Part shown: piece by piece, positions 1 through 8,512 of the stretch
Layout: the number at the start of each line of letters is the position of its first letter
Position numbering within the stretch: the stretch's first letter is position 1
Origin: Burkholderia lata
Lineage (GTDB): Bacteria > Pseudomonadota > Gammaproteobacteria > Burkholderiales > Burkholderiaceae
Assembly: GCF_000012945.1 (NCBI RefSeq)
Contig: NC_007509.1
Location: 1-64,000, forward strand
Direction: 5' to 3'
Length of the DNA stretch: 64,000 bases
The notes under the pieces: generated by a model
The model's input: the letters and a program-made list of their open reading frames with translations, nothing else
What the model was told of the DNA's origin: nothing
Database searches by the model: none
Made by a program: the position numbers and the translations under genes

Positions 1-536
1 GCGACTGCTGTGCGCTGTGGCAATGCAATCGCGCATGCCTTGATCACGGAAAAGCCGAATCGTGGTCGTTTATGGGAGGAACCGTCACTTGAACCGCGTC
101 GACTGGCAACGCAACACACAGTTCGACTGCTGATGCTGTGATCGCGATTGATCTGATAACAGTCAAATCAAGCGTCGGCGTGCCGGCAACCCCACCTATG
201 AAACAGTCTCGGGTACCTCACACCGCACTGCACCGCGCGTACATGAGCCGTCCTCGTCACCGAAGCGCGGGTACACCGACCGTTTCCTGTTTCCACCACA
301 GCGCGTGTCGGCGCGCGCCGACACGCGCCACACAGTTCGTCCTGCCTGTGACCGTCGAGCGGCATCCACGTTTTCTCCCATACGTGTATCCCAATTCCGC
401 TCTCACGTTGACGCCACATTTTTCGCGGCGCGGTTATGATGCACAGGTCCCGAGCGCGGCATGACAACCGATCGGGGCAGGGGCGGTATCTCGATGGTCT
501 TTCAATCCGTGATAAACCAGAAAAGAGAGTTCAGCG
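1..536. other. No supported gene at left edge
   Basis: No open frame here has both a plausible start signal and a recognisable product; the frames present are short, overlapping and rich in Arg and His, as expected of shadow frames in GC-rich DNA. The stretch contains a long palindrome (listed separately) and must hold the promoter of the small exported protein starting at 537. The left part may be the 3' flank of a gene outside the window. Confidence 0.5.
301..328. repeat. Perfect 28-bp palindrome
   Basis: The arm GCGCGTGTCGGCGC (301-314) is followed at once by its exact reverse complement GCGCCGACACGCGC (315-328), with no spacer. It sits about 210 bp before the DUF4148 gene. No T-run follows, so it is not a classical intrinsic terminator. 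It could be a cruciform, a dyad-type protein site or a Rho-associated hairpin. Confidence 0.8.
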
Positions 537-845
537 ATGCGAATCCAGATCAGAAAACTCACGCTGGCTGCTACTGCAGCCGCGTTCCTGTTCGGCTCGG
601 CAGTTCCTGCTTTTGCGCAGACCGACGCCAGCGCGCCCGCGGCACAGGACGCGAAGGCAGCGAAGAGCCAGGCACGCAAGGCGGCCAGGGCCCAACGCAA
701 GGCAGAGCACAAGGCGGCACGTGCGAAGAACACCGCCGAGCTGAAGAAACTCGAAGACGCTGGTTACAAGCCGGCGGCCAATGATCCGAACTATCCGCAG
801 AACCTGCAGAACGCGCAGAAGAAGGCTGCCGGCGCTGGTCAGTAA
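537..845 (+). CDS. DUF4148-like small exported protein
   Basis: A 102-residue protein with a clear Sec signal peptide (positive start, hydrophobic residues about 8-22, cleavage after AFA near residue 27). The mature part is Ala/Lys/Arg-rich and probably helical. The C-terminal third (AELKKLEDAGYKPAANDPNY and following) matches the DUF4148 pattern common in multicopy Burkholderia exported proteins of unknown function. The ATG at 537 has a GAGAG-type Shine-Dalgarno just upstream. It is monocistronic and convergent with the LysR gene that follows. The location (periplasm) is well supported; the function is unknown. Confidence 0.8.
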   Translation: MRIQIRKLTLAATAAAFLFGSAVPAFAQTDASAPAAQDAKAAKSQARKAARAQRKAEHKAARAKNTAELKKLEDAGYKPAANDPNYPQNLQNAQKKAAGAGQ

Positions 846-1024
846 GCGTCGTCCGGCGGCAAGCCACGGTTCGATCCGCGGCTTGCCGCGTGCGTCGCGG
901 CCTCGCGGCGCACATCGAAAACGACATTCCAGGTATCGACAAACGCAAACGCAATCCATACGCTTGCATCATTTGATTCGGATTCCTGCGTGTCTTGGCG
1001 CGCGCGACCCGCACACCGACGCGG

Positions 1025-1930
1025 TCAGCTCGGCCCCAGCGGCGCAGCCGCATTTCCCGTCACCTTCAGCCATTCCTTGAACGCCCGCACCGCTTCGTCG
1101 TTCGCGCGTGCGGACGCCACGTACGTGAAGTAACGCCACGGCGGCAGCGCCGGTTCGCTGAACGGCTGTACGAGCCGACCTTCGGCGATGTCGTCTGCGA
1201 CGAGCGCGATCGGCCCCATCGCGACGCCGAGCCCGTCGAGCGCGCCTTGCAGCGTCAGGTAGAAATGCTCGAGCGTGAGCGAGTGGCGCGGCACGAGATT
1301 CGGCTGCCCGGCTGCCGCGAGCCATTCGGGCCACATGCCGGGATAGGTGGCCGCGTGCAGCAGCGTGAAGCCGGCGAGATCGGCGGGCGTATGCAACGGC
1401 CGCCCCTCGAGCAGCTTCGGCGCACACACCGGCAGCCGGACTTCGGACAGGAATTCCTCGGCAACGTAACCGTCGATGGCCTGTGGGCCGCCGCGAACGA
1501 TCAGGTCGACCTTGTCGCGCAGCTTGTCGATCGGCTCGTTCGACGTCGACAGCCGCACCTCGATGGCCGGATGGGCGACCTGGAACGACGACAGCTTCGG
1601 CACCAGCCAGCGCAACGAAAACGTCGCGGGTGCGCTCACGCGCAGCACGCGCTGCTGCGCATGGCCGAAATGCTGTGCGGTGGCGAGCGCGATCCGGTCG
1701 AACGACGCGCCGACCTCGGCGAGATACGCGCGGCCCGAGTCGGTCAGCTCGACCCGCCGGTTATGGCGCTCGAACAGCGGGCGTCCGAGCCACGCCTCCA
1801 GCTGCTGCACGTGCCGGCTGATCGCGCCATGGGTCACGCACAGTTCGTCCGCGGCCAGCGTGAAACTGCCGAGGCGCGCGGCGGCTTCGAACGCACGCAG
1901 GGAATTCAGCGGAGGGAGTCGTCGGGCCAT
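1025..1930 (-). CDS. LysR-family regulator, GcvA-like
   Basis: A 301-residue LysR regulator. The N-terminal winged helix (about residues 5-65) starts MARRLPPLNSLRAFEAAARL and has the typical helix-turn-helix and linker; the rest is a periplasmic-binding-fold effector domain. The MARRLPPLNSLRAF start and the DELCVTHGAISRHVQQLE helix are typical of the GcvA/AmpR branch. I chose the ATG at 1930 because the longer frame upstream lacks LysR homology. It is transcribed divergently from purA, with a perfect inverted repeat 10 bp before its start, so autoregulation and control of purA are likely. The effector is unknown. Confidence 0.85.
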   Translation of the reverse strand: MARRLPPLNSLRAFEAAARLGSFTLAADELCVTHGAISRHVQQLEAWLGRPLFERHNRRVELTDSGRAYLAEVGASFDRIALATAQHFGHAQQRVLRVSAPATFSLRWLVPKLSSFQVAHPAIEVRLSTSNEPIDKLRDKVDLIVRGGPQAIDGYVAEEFLSEVRLPVCAPKLLEGRPLHTPADLAGFTLLHAATYPGMWPEWLAAAGQPNLVPRHSLTLEHFYLTLQGALDGLGVAMGPIALVADDIAEGRLVQPFSEPALPPWRYFTYVASARANDEAVRAFKEWLKVTGNAAAPLGPS

Positions 1931-1939
1931 GGCATCTTT

Positions 1940-1960
1940 CGTGTGAAATTTACTCACACG
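1940..1960. promoter_or_regulatory. Inverted repeat operator, LysR/purA intergenic
   Basis: CGTGTGA (1940-1946) and TCACACG (1954-1960) form a perfect 7-bp inverted repeat with a 7-bp A/T-rich spacer, containing a T-N11-A LysR box. It lies 10 bp upstream of the LysR start and about 110 bp upstream of purA, as expected for a shared divergent operator. The assignment to this LysR protein is inferred from position. Confidence 0.6.
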
Positions 1961-2069
1961 ATGGTTCAGGATTAATCGTTTGATCGGGTGCTTAAGCTCC
2001 GCCAATATGGCACACAAACGGCCGGCTCGGCCGAACGATTGTCTGAATTTCTCACATGGAGTGCGGAGC

Positions 2070-3368
2070 ATGCCGAACGTGGTGGTCGTGGGCGCCCAAT
2101 GGGGCGACGAAGGTAAGGGGCGCGTCGTGGACTGGCTGGCGGCACAGGCCGATCTCGTTGCACGCTACAACGGCGGCCACAACGCGGGTCATACGCTGGT
2201 GGTCGGCGGCAAGACGTACAAGCTCGCGCTCCTGCCGAGCGGCGTCGTGCGCGGCAAGCGCGGCGTGATCGGCAACGGGGTGGCGCTCGATCCGGAAGCG
2301 CTGCTCGCGGAAATCGGCCGGATGGCCGAGCTCGGGCTGTCGGTGACGCCGGACAACCTGTCGATCGCCGAGAACGCGACGCTGGTGCTGCCGATCCACC
2401 GCGCGATCGACCAGGCTCAGGAGCGCTTGCGCCGCGAGCCGATCGGCACCACGCTGCGCGGGATCGGGCCGGCCTACGAGGACAAGGTCGGGCGCCGCGG
2501 GCTGCGCGTCGGCGATCTCGCGGAACCGGGCCGGCTCGCCGCCAAACTGGATGTGCTCGTCGACCATCACAACGCGTGGTTCCGCGGCCTGGGGCTCGAC
2601 GAGTATTCCCGCGACGCGATGCTGGCGACGCTGGTCGACCTTGCGCCGCGGATCCTGCCGTTCGTGCGCCCCGTCTGGGCCGATCTCAACGACGCGACCG
2701 ACCGCGGCGAGCGCATCCTGTTTGAAGGGTCCCAAGCCGTGATGCTGGACATCGACTGGGGCACGTACCCGTTCGTGACGTCGTCCGGCACCGTTGCATC
2801 GGCGGCGGCGGCCGGCACGGGGCTGGGTGCGTCGAAGCTCGGCCACGTGCTGGGCGTCACCAAGGCGTATGCGACGCGGGTTGGCGGCGGCCCGTTCCTC
2901 ACCGAGCTGTCCGACGCGACCGGCGAAACGCTGCGCGCGCGCGGGCAGGAGTTCGGCGTGAATACCGGCCGGCCACGCCGCTGCGGGTGGCTCGATGCCG
3001 CGCAGCTGCGTCAGGCCGTCAGGATCTCGGGCATCGATTCGCTGGCGCTCACCAAGCTCGACGTACTCGACGGTTTCGAGTCGATCGAGCTGTGCGTCGG
3101 CTACGAATTCGATGGCGCGCGGGTCGATCATCTGCCCGCGAGCCTCGATGCGCAGTCGCGCGCGAAGCCGGTGTACGAGCGGTTCGACGGCTGGCGCGGT
3201 ACCGTGAAGGGGGTACGTGAACGTGCGGCGCTGCCGCGCGCCGCGCAGGATTTCATTGCACGCGTCGAAGCGGTCGCGGGCGCACCGGTCTCGATGATCA
3301 CGACCGGCGCGGAGCGCGACGACACGATCGTGTTGCGCAATCCGTTCGATGCGGCCGCCGGGGCGTAA
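2070..3368 (+). CDS. purA: Adenylosuccinate synthetase
   Basis: Catalyses GTP-dependent ligation of IMP and aspartate to adenylosuccinate, the first committed step of AMP synthesis, in the cytosol. At 432 residues it is the same length as the E. coli enzyme. The start motif [10 protein letters not shown] places catalytic Asp13 and Lys16, and NGGHNAGHT places His41, at the E. coli positions. [27 protein letters not shown] and [13 protein letters not shown] follow in family order. The usual DIDHGTYP is DIDWGTYP here. The ATG at 2070 has GGAG at 2058-2061. Because it is divergent from a LysR gene rather than in a housekeeping cluster, it is probably an extra, regulated copy; that is inference, since the main copy is not in this window. 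Confidence 0.93.
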   Translation: MPNVVVVGAQWGDEGKGRVVDWLAAQADLVARYNGGHNAGHTLVVGGKTYKLALLPSGVVRGKRGVIGNGVALDPEALLAEIGRMAELGLSVTPDNLSIAENATLVLPIHRAIDQAQERLRREPIGTTLRGIGPAYEDKVGRRGLRVGDLAEPGRLAAKLDVLVDHHNAWFRGLGLDEYSRDAMLATLVDLAPRILPFVRPVWADLNDATDRGERILFEGSQAVMLDIDWGTYPFVTSSGTVASAAAAGTGLGASKLGHVLGVTKAYATRVGGGPFLTELSDATGETLRARGQEFGVNTGRPRRCGWLDAAQLRQAVRISGIDSLALTKLDVLDGFESIELCVGYEFDGARVDHLPASLDAQSRAKPVYERFDGWRGTVKGVRERAALPRAAQDFIARVEAVAGAPVSMITTGAERDDTIVLRNPFDAAAGA

Positions 3369-3667
3369 TGCGTCAACCATGCCGTGAATCGCGGGGCGGC
3401 ACCGTGGTCGCCGGGTAGTTTTTGCCGATCCGATGCCGCTCGTGTGCCGGCGCGACCGGTCGCGCATTCGCTCGGGCCGGACATCGCGCACACGGCGACT
3501 CGGCGACTCGATTCGGCGTCCGGATTACGCCGCATACGGCGAACTGGACACGTCAGCACTGCTGCTGTACTGTTCCGCACAATTCGCGCCAGACCGGCCT
3601 GCGCCGGAGCCGCCGGCACCGTGGCCGCGCGGTGGCGCGACGTGATCTCAATCCCGGGGACAGGTCG

Positions 3668-4609
3668 ATGGACACGTTACAGATGATGCGCATTTTCGTC
3701 CGGGTGGCGGAGGAGGGCAGCTTCACAAGCGCGGCCCAGCGCCTGGACATCACGACGGCCTACGCCTCGCGGTCGGTCGCGCAGCTCGAAACGCACCTGC
3801 GCACGCGCCTGCTCAACCGCAGCACGCGCCGCATCGCGCTGACCGACGCCGGGCAGCGCTATCTCGACCGCTGCCAGCGCATCCTCGGTTATATCGAAGA
3901 AGCGGAATCCGAGGCGGCCGACGCACAGGCAAAGCCGTCCGGACGGCTGCATGTCCATGCGACGACGAGCTTTGGCCAGGCCTACGTGGTGCCCGCGGTC
4001 GTGCGATACCGGCAGCGCTATCCATCGGTCGCGGTCGAGCTGACGCTGTCGCAGCACGTGCCCGACATCATCGACGAAGGCTACGACGTGTCGCTGCAGT
4101 TGAGCGCGACGGAGTTGCCCGATTCGGGGCTCGTGTCACAGCGGCTCGGTGAGGTGCACAGCGTGTTGTGCGCGTCGCCCGCGTATCTGAAGGAGCGCGG
4201 TACGCCGCGCACGGTGCGCGAGCTCGACGGCCATGCGTGCCTGCAGATCGTCACGCCCGTGTTTCCACGTGATCGCTGGCATCTCGACGGCCCCGACGGC
4301 CCCGAAACGTTCGACCTGCCGTTGCCGGATTTCCAGGTGAACATCGCCGATGCGCTCGGCGCCGCACTGCGCGCGGGCCTTGGCATCGGTTCGCTGCCGA
4401 TGTCGTCGGCATTGCCCGCGCTGGCGAGCGGCGCGCTGGTGCGCGTGCTGCCCGACTACCGGTTGCAGAAGCTGACGGTCTACACGCTGTATGCATCGCG
4501 TCAGTATCTCGACGCGAAGATCCGTACGTTCGTCGATTTCCTGCGCGAATGCGTGCCCGAAATGCTGGCCACCGACGAGGCTGCGCTGCACGCGTCCTGC
4601 AAGTCCTGA
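3668..4609 (+). CDS. LysR-family regulator
   Basis: A 313-residue LysR protein. The winged helix occupies about residues 1-60 (MDTLQMMRIFVRVAEEGSFT, then AAQRLDITTAYASRSVAQLE), followed by an effector-binding domain of usual length. The MRIFVRVAEEGSFT start groups it with the large DhcR/YhjC-like branch that often controls drug efflux or small oxidoreductases. Start at 3668 is the first Met consistent with the family; the open frame reaches further upstream without homology. The nearest neighbour on the same strand is the sulfonate-binding protein 266 bp downstream, so a regulatory link is possible but not shown. The 299 bp between purA and this gene holds no gene I can recognise. Confidence 0.82.
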   Translation: MDTLQMMRIFVRVAEEGSFTSAAQRLDITTAYASRSVAQLETHLRTRLLNRSTRRIALTDAGQRYLDRCQRILGYIEEAESEAADAQAKPSGRLHVHATTSFGQAYVVPAVVRYRQRYPSVAVELTLSQHVPDIIDEGYDVSLQLSATELPDSGLVSQRLGEVHSVLCASPAYLKERGTPRTVRELDGHACLQIVTPVFPRDRWHLDGPDGPETFDLPLPDFQVNIADALGAALRAGLGIGSLPMSSALPALASGALVRVLPDYRLQKLTVYTLYASRQYLDAKIRTFVDFLRECVPEMLATDEAALHASCKS

Positions 4610-4875
4610 GGTCATGCTGTCGGCATATGAGCACGGCGCCGTGCATCGATCGCACGAATAATATGTAGTCCTGTATTTGAGGCGGATATCGGCCGCCTCG
4701 TCACGACGGCCCGGGCAATGACGCGCGGATAACCGGCGTGCCCTTATGAAAGCGCTTGCTTTCGATATCGAACATCGTTGGTTCGGTGCGTGGCGCCAAC
4801 CCCCTAGAATCGGTTCGACCGGCTTCATCGCATGCGTGCGCAAAGCTGCATCCTCTTCATCGAACCCGATACGAC

Positions 4876-5847
4876 ATGGCAGACCAACACTCCACAACCC
4901 GCCGCCGGCTCCTGCATGCCGGCCTGGCCATCGCGGCGGGCGCCGCCGTGCATCCGGGCTTCGCGCTGGCGAGCACGGCCGGCGTGCGTACGTTGCGCAT
5001 CGGCTATCAGAAAGGGCCACTCAGCCTGTTGAAGGCACGCGGTACGCTGCAGAGCAAGCTCGCGACACTCGGCGTGACCGTCACGTGGACCGAGTTTCCG
5101 TCCGGTCCGCCGCAGCTCGAGGCATTGAACGCGGGATCGATCGACTTCGGCGATGTCGGTGAGGCACCGCCGATCTTCGCGCTCGCGGCCGGCGCACCAC
5201 TCGTCTATTACGCGCAGACGCCGGCCGGCCCCGCAGCCGAGGCGTTGGTGGTCGCGAAGGATTCGCCGGTCAAGACCTTTGCGGACCTGCGCGGCAAGCG
5301 CATCGCGCTGGTGAAGGGATCGAACACGCACTTCCTGCTGGTCCGGCTGCTGCAGGCGGCCAAGCTCAACTATGCCGACATCTCGCCGGTCTGGCTGTCA
5401 CCGTCCGATGCGCGCGCCGCATTCGAGAATCGCTCGGTCGATGCGTGGATCATCTGGGATCCGTTTCTCGCGGTAGTCCAGCAGGCGTTCGGTGCACGCA
5501 TCGTCGCGGATGGCACCGGGCTCGTCGAGAATCGCGGCTACTACTTTGCGTCGCGCACGTATGCGCAGCACAATGCCGACGTGCTGGACGTGGCCGTGTC
5601 GGAATTGACGGCAGTCCAGCGATGGCTCGATGCGAACCGCGCGCAGGGCGCGGCCGAGTTCTCGAAGCTGTGGGGGATTCCGGAGCCCGCGGTAGCGCTC
5701 GCGTTTCGCCGCGCGCGCTTCGGCGTCGAGCCCGTCACGCGCGACACGCTCGCGTATCAGCAGCGCATCGCCGACGTGTTCTACCAGGCCGGCGTGCTGC
5801 CGAAGCGCGTCGACGTCAGCCTGGCCGCGCCACCCGCGCTCGCTTGA
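4876..5847 (+). CDS. ssuA: Aliphatic sulfonate ABC transporter binding protein
   Basis: Periplasmic receptor that captures sulfonates (or a related small anion) for an ABC importer used in sulfur acquisition. It has 323 residues with a signal peptide at about 8-32 preceded by TTRRRLLHAG, which resembles a Tat motif. The mature start LRIGYQKGPLSLLKARG, the motif EFPSGPPQLEALNAGSIDFG, and DARAAFENRSVDAWIIWDPF match SsuA along its length. The ATG at 4876 was chosen because it gives an intact signal peptide. No ssuB or ssuC lies beside it, so this is an orphan receptor that must share a permease encoded elsewhere. Taurine- or nitrate-type specificity cannot be excluded. Confidence 0.85.
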   Translation: MADQHSTTRRRLLHAGLAIAAGAAVHPGFALASTAGVRTLRIGYQKGPLSLLKARGTLQSKLATLGVTVTWTEFPSGPPQLEALNAGSIDFGDVGEAPPIFALAAGAPLVYYAQTPAGPAAEALVVAKDSPVKTFADLRGKRIALVKGSNTHFLLVRLLQAAKLNYADISPVWLSPSDARAAFENRSVDAWIIWDPFLAVVQQAFGARIVADGTGLVENRGYYFASRTYAQHNADVLDVAVSELTAVQRWLDANRAQGAAEFSKLWGIPEPAVALAFRRARFGVEPVTRDTLAYQQRIADVFYQAGVLPKRVDVSLAAPPALA

Positions 5848-5859
5848 AGGTGCTGCCGG

Positions 5860-7278
5860 TCAACGGCGGAACGGCAGTGCGACGTCGTCCGGAATCGGGC
5901 ACACGTACGGCCGGCCGCCGCGCCGCTCGAGCAATTCGGCCTTCGCCTGCGCGAGCGTGTCCGGTGCGCCGAGCAGGTCGATCGCGGTCGCGGCCATCGT
6001 CTTCGCTGCAAGCAGCATGCCCTTGTGCGCGAGCGGCGTCTTGCCTTGCGCAACCCACTGCCACGAGTGCGGCGGCGTGCCGAACGCGTAGCAGCTCGTA
6101 TGGCATTGCGCGGTCGGCGTGACCCAGCTCACGTCGCCGACGTCGGTCGAGCCGCAGATCGGGCGGCCCTTGCCCGGCTCGTACGGATCGATTCCGTCGA
6201 ACAACGCTTTCGGATTACGCCACGCCTGGTTCAGCGAACGCGATGACGTTTCGATATCCTGAGCAGTGAGCGTCTGGCGCTGGTACGTATCGGCAAGCGC
6301 GGCGTCGTCCGCGTCGAAGCCGGCGGTGCCGATCGACTGCAGATGCCGGTACATGACCTGGTTCAGCACGGCGTTTTCCAGCAGGTTCGAGCAGGCCTTG
6401 TCGAACACGATCTCGAGCCGGCAATCGGTCATCATCGCCGCGCCGCGCGCGACGTTCTTCACGCGCTCGAACAGCTCGGCCGCCTGGTCGTTGCGGGCCG
6501 CGCGCACGAGGTACAGCACTTCCGCATTGGCCTGCACGACGTTCGGCGACAAGCCACCCGTGTTCGTCACCGCATAGTGCACGCGCGCTTCGGGCAGCAT
6601 GTGTTCGCGCAGGTAGTTGACGCCCACGTTCATCAGCTCGACGGCATCCAGCGCGCTGCGGCCGAGATGCGGCGACGCGGCGGCGTGCGACGCCTTGCCC
6701 GTGAAGCGGAAGTACGCCTGGATGTTCGCGAGCGAACCGGCCGGAAAGATGCCGGTGTACACGTGCGGGTGCCACGACAGCGCGGCGTCGAGATCGTCGA
6801 ACACGCCGGCGCGCGCCATGAACGTCTTGCCGGAACCGCCTTCCTCGGCCGGGCAGCCGTAGAAGCGCACGGTGCCGGGCTGGCCCGTGCGTTCGAGATG
6901 CGCCTTCACCGCTGTCGCGGCGAGATGCGCGGCGGTGCCGAGCAGGTGGTGGCCGCAGCCGTGGCCATTGCCGTTCGAGATCTCGCCCGACGGCTGGCAG
7001 GTGAGTGCGCCGGCTTCCTGGCTGAGCCCGGACAACGCATCGTATTCGCCGAGGATGCCGATCACGGGGCCGCCGTCGCCGGCTTCGGCGACGAACGCGG
7101 TCGGAATGTCGGCCACGCCGCGCGTCACGCGAAAGCCGGCTTCTTCCAGCATCCGGATGTGCAGGTCGGTCGACGCGAATTCCTCGTAGCGCAACTCGGC
7201 GAGGTTCCAGATCCGGTCGGACAGCTCGGTGAATTGTGCACGCTGGCTGTCGATGAAATCGAGGGCGAGTGAAGTCAT
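5860..7278 (-). CDS. AbgB-like M20 amidohydrolase
   Basis: A 472-residue metallo-amidohydrolase of the M20 family, closest in pattern to AbgB (p-aminobenzoyl-glutamate hydrolase subunit B, about 480 residues). Metal-site motifs are visible: GEYDALSG, GNGHGCGHHLLG, PAEEGGSGKTF and SWHPH; the lid-domain region follows (FTGKASHAAASPHLGRSALD). The substrate is an N-acyl amino acid or dipeptide-like amide; the exact one is unknown. The start at 7278 has GGAGCAATTC upstream. It is the last gene of a minus-strand set after the MHS transporter and porin, 29 bp behind the porin, which suggests uptake and hydrolysis of one amide substrate. No AbgA partner is present. Confidence 0.85.
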   Translation of the reverse strand: MTSLALDFIDSQRAQFTELSDRIWNLAELRYEEFASTDLHIRMLEEAGFRVTRGVADIPTAFVAEAGDGGPVIGILGEYDALSGLSQEAGALTCQPSGEISNGNGHGCGHHLLGTAAHLAATAVKAHLERTGQPGTVRFYGCPAEEGGSGKTFMARAGVFDDLDAALSWHPHVYTGIFPAGSLANIQAYFRFTGKASHAAASPHLGRSALDAVELMNVGVNYLREHMLPEARVHYAVTNTGGLSPNVVQANAEVLYLVRAARNDQAAELFERVKNVARGAAMMTDCRLEIVFDKACSNLLENAVLNQVMYRHLQSIGTAGFDADDAALADTYQRQTLTAQDIETSSRSLNQAWRNPKALFDGIDPYEPGKGRPICGSTDVGDVSWVTPTAQCHTSCYAFGTPPHSWQWVAQGKTPLAHKGMLLAAKTMAATAIDLLGAPDTLAQAKAELLERRGGRPYVCPIPDDVALPFRR

Positions 7279-7307
7279 GAATTGCTCCTGTGAAGAGACT
7301 GGCGCGG

Positions 7308-8363
7308 TCAGAATTTCTGCCGGAGGCCAAGGGCGAAGACGGTGCTGCTCATGCCGGGGGCGGACATCGGTGCGGAGCCGAACGACAGCGCCGACTGTCC
7401 GGTGTTTCTGAAGCCGCCGAGCCGTACGTACACACCGGTGAGTTTCGAGAACTGGTAGTCGTAGCCGAGCAGCGCACCGAGCGCGTGGCTCGCCTGGCCG
7501 GCGATCGTGCGATACGCGAGGTCGGCGCGGATCGCGTGCGGGCCGCGCTGCCAGATCGCACCCAGCGAATAGACCTGTGCGACGAGCGTGCCGGGCGCGG
7601 TGGGGCGCATCAGCGTGTACGCGAACGACGCGAGTGTCGGACCGAACGCATACGACGCGCTGGCCATCACCGAATCGGTGCGCGGGCCGTCGGGGGCGCC
7701 GCCCGGCGTCGACGACGTGGCGGCCCACATCGCGTTGTATGCACCGCTCAGCATCACCGGGCCGCGTGCGAAATTGGCGACGGCCCCGGCGTTGCTGGCG
7801 ATCGGGCTCGCGCCTGCCGCGTTGCGGAACGCGTAGAGCACGGTGACGTCGAGCCCGCCGTAGGTCGGCGTCTTGTAGCTGATCGCGTTCTCGATGCGCC
7901 CGGGCAGCGACGCGGCACCGCGCCCGAGATCGCTGCCGATCAGCGCGGTGCTCGCGAACGGCGACAACTGGCCGACGAGATAGAACGGATCGGCCGCTTC
8001 CGGCACGATCGCCGGATACTGCTTGCCGAGCTTGATCGTCCCCCAGTCCGCGGAGCCGATCGCGACGTTGGCTTCGCGGTTGTAGAACGATGCTGCGCTC
8101 TGCGGGCGCCCGGACATCAGGTCGAAGCCGCTTTCGAGGCGGAAGCTCGCGCGCAGGCCACCGCCGAGATCCTCGCTGCCGATGAAGCCGAAGCGCGACG
8201 TCGACGCACCGCCGCTCATCAGGCCGACGCTCGTCTGGCTGCCGATGCGCGCGTATTGCAGGAAGCTGTCGAGCGCGCCGTAGATCTGTACGTTGGCGCG
8301 GGCCGGCGCGGCCCACATGCAGGTTGCCGCGCAGCACGCGGCCATCAGGGTTGAATTGCGCAC
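7308..8363 (-). CDS. Gram-negative general porin (OmpC-like)
   Basis: A trimeric-porin-type outer-membrane channel of 351 residues. It has a signal peptide ending ARA, then NVQIYGALDSFLQYAR, the typical mature start of Burkholderia/Neisseria porins. SRFGFIGSEDLGGGLRASF, WGTIKLGKQY and a C-terminal LRQKF ending in Phe (needed for BAM recognition) are all present. I prefer the GTG at 8363, because the first internal ATG (8345) would cut into the signal peptide and has no ribosome site. It lies between an MHS transporter and an amidohydrolase on the same strand and probably admits their substrate. Confidence 0.88.
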   Translation of the reverse strand: MRNSTLMAACCAATCMWAAPARANVQIYGALDSFLQYARIGSQTSVGLMSGGASTSRFGFIGSEDLGGGLRASFRLESGFDLMSGRPQSAASFYNREANVAIGSADWGTIKLGKQYPAIVPEAADPFYLVGQLSPFASTALIGSDLGRGAASLPGRIENAISYKTPTYGGLDVTVLYAFRNAAGASPIASNAGAVANFARGPVMLSGAYNAMWAATSSTPGGAPDGPRTDSVMASASYAFGPTLASFAYTLMRPTAPGTLVAQVYSLGAIWQRGPHAIRADLAYRTIAGQASHALGALLGYDYQFSKLTGVYVRLGGFRNTGQSALSFGSAPMSAPGMSSTVFALGLRQKF

Positions 8364-8512
8364 GTTTGTCTCGTGATGTCGCGATCGTCGGCGCGCGAAT
8401 CGCAGGCGTGCAAGGGCCCGCCCGCGCACGCGTCGACGTCGCGGATTCTGTTGTCTGATAGTGGGTGGCGCGGCCGGTATCCGGCGTCGCCGTGAATGAA
8501 GCGGCGCGCTGT

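Noticed and set aside
2052..3491. 479-codon minus-strand frame opposite purA
   Set aside because: purA is certain on the plus strand; this frame has no homology.
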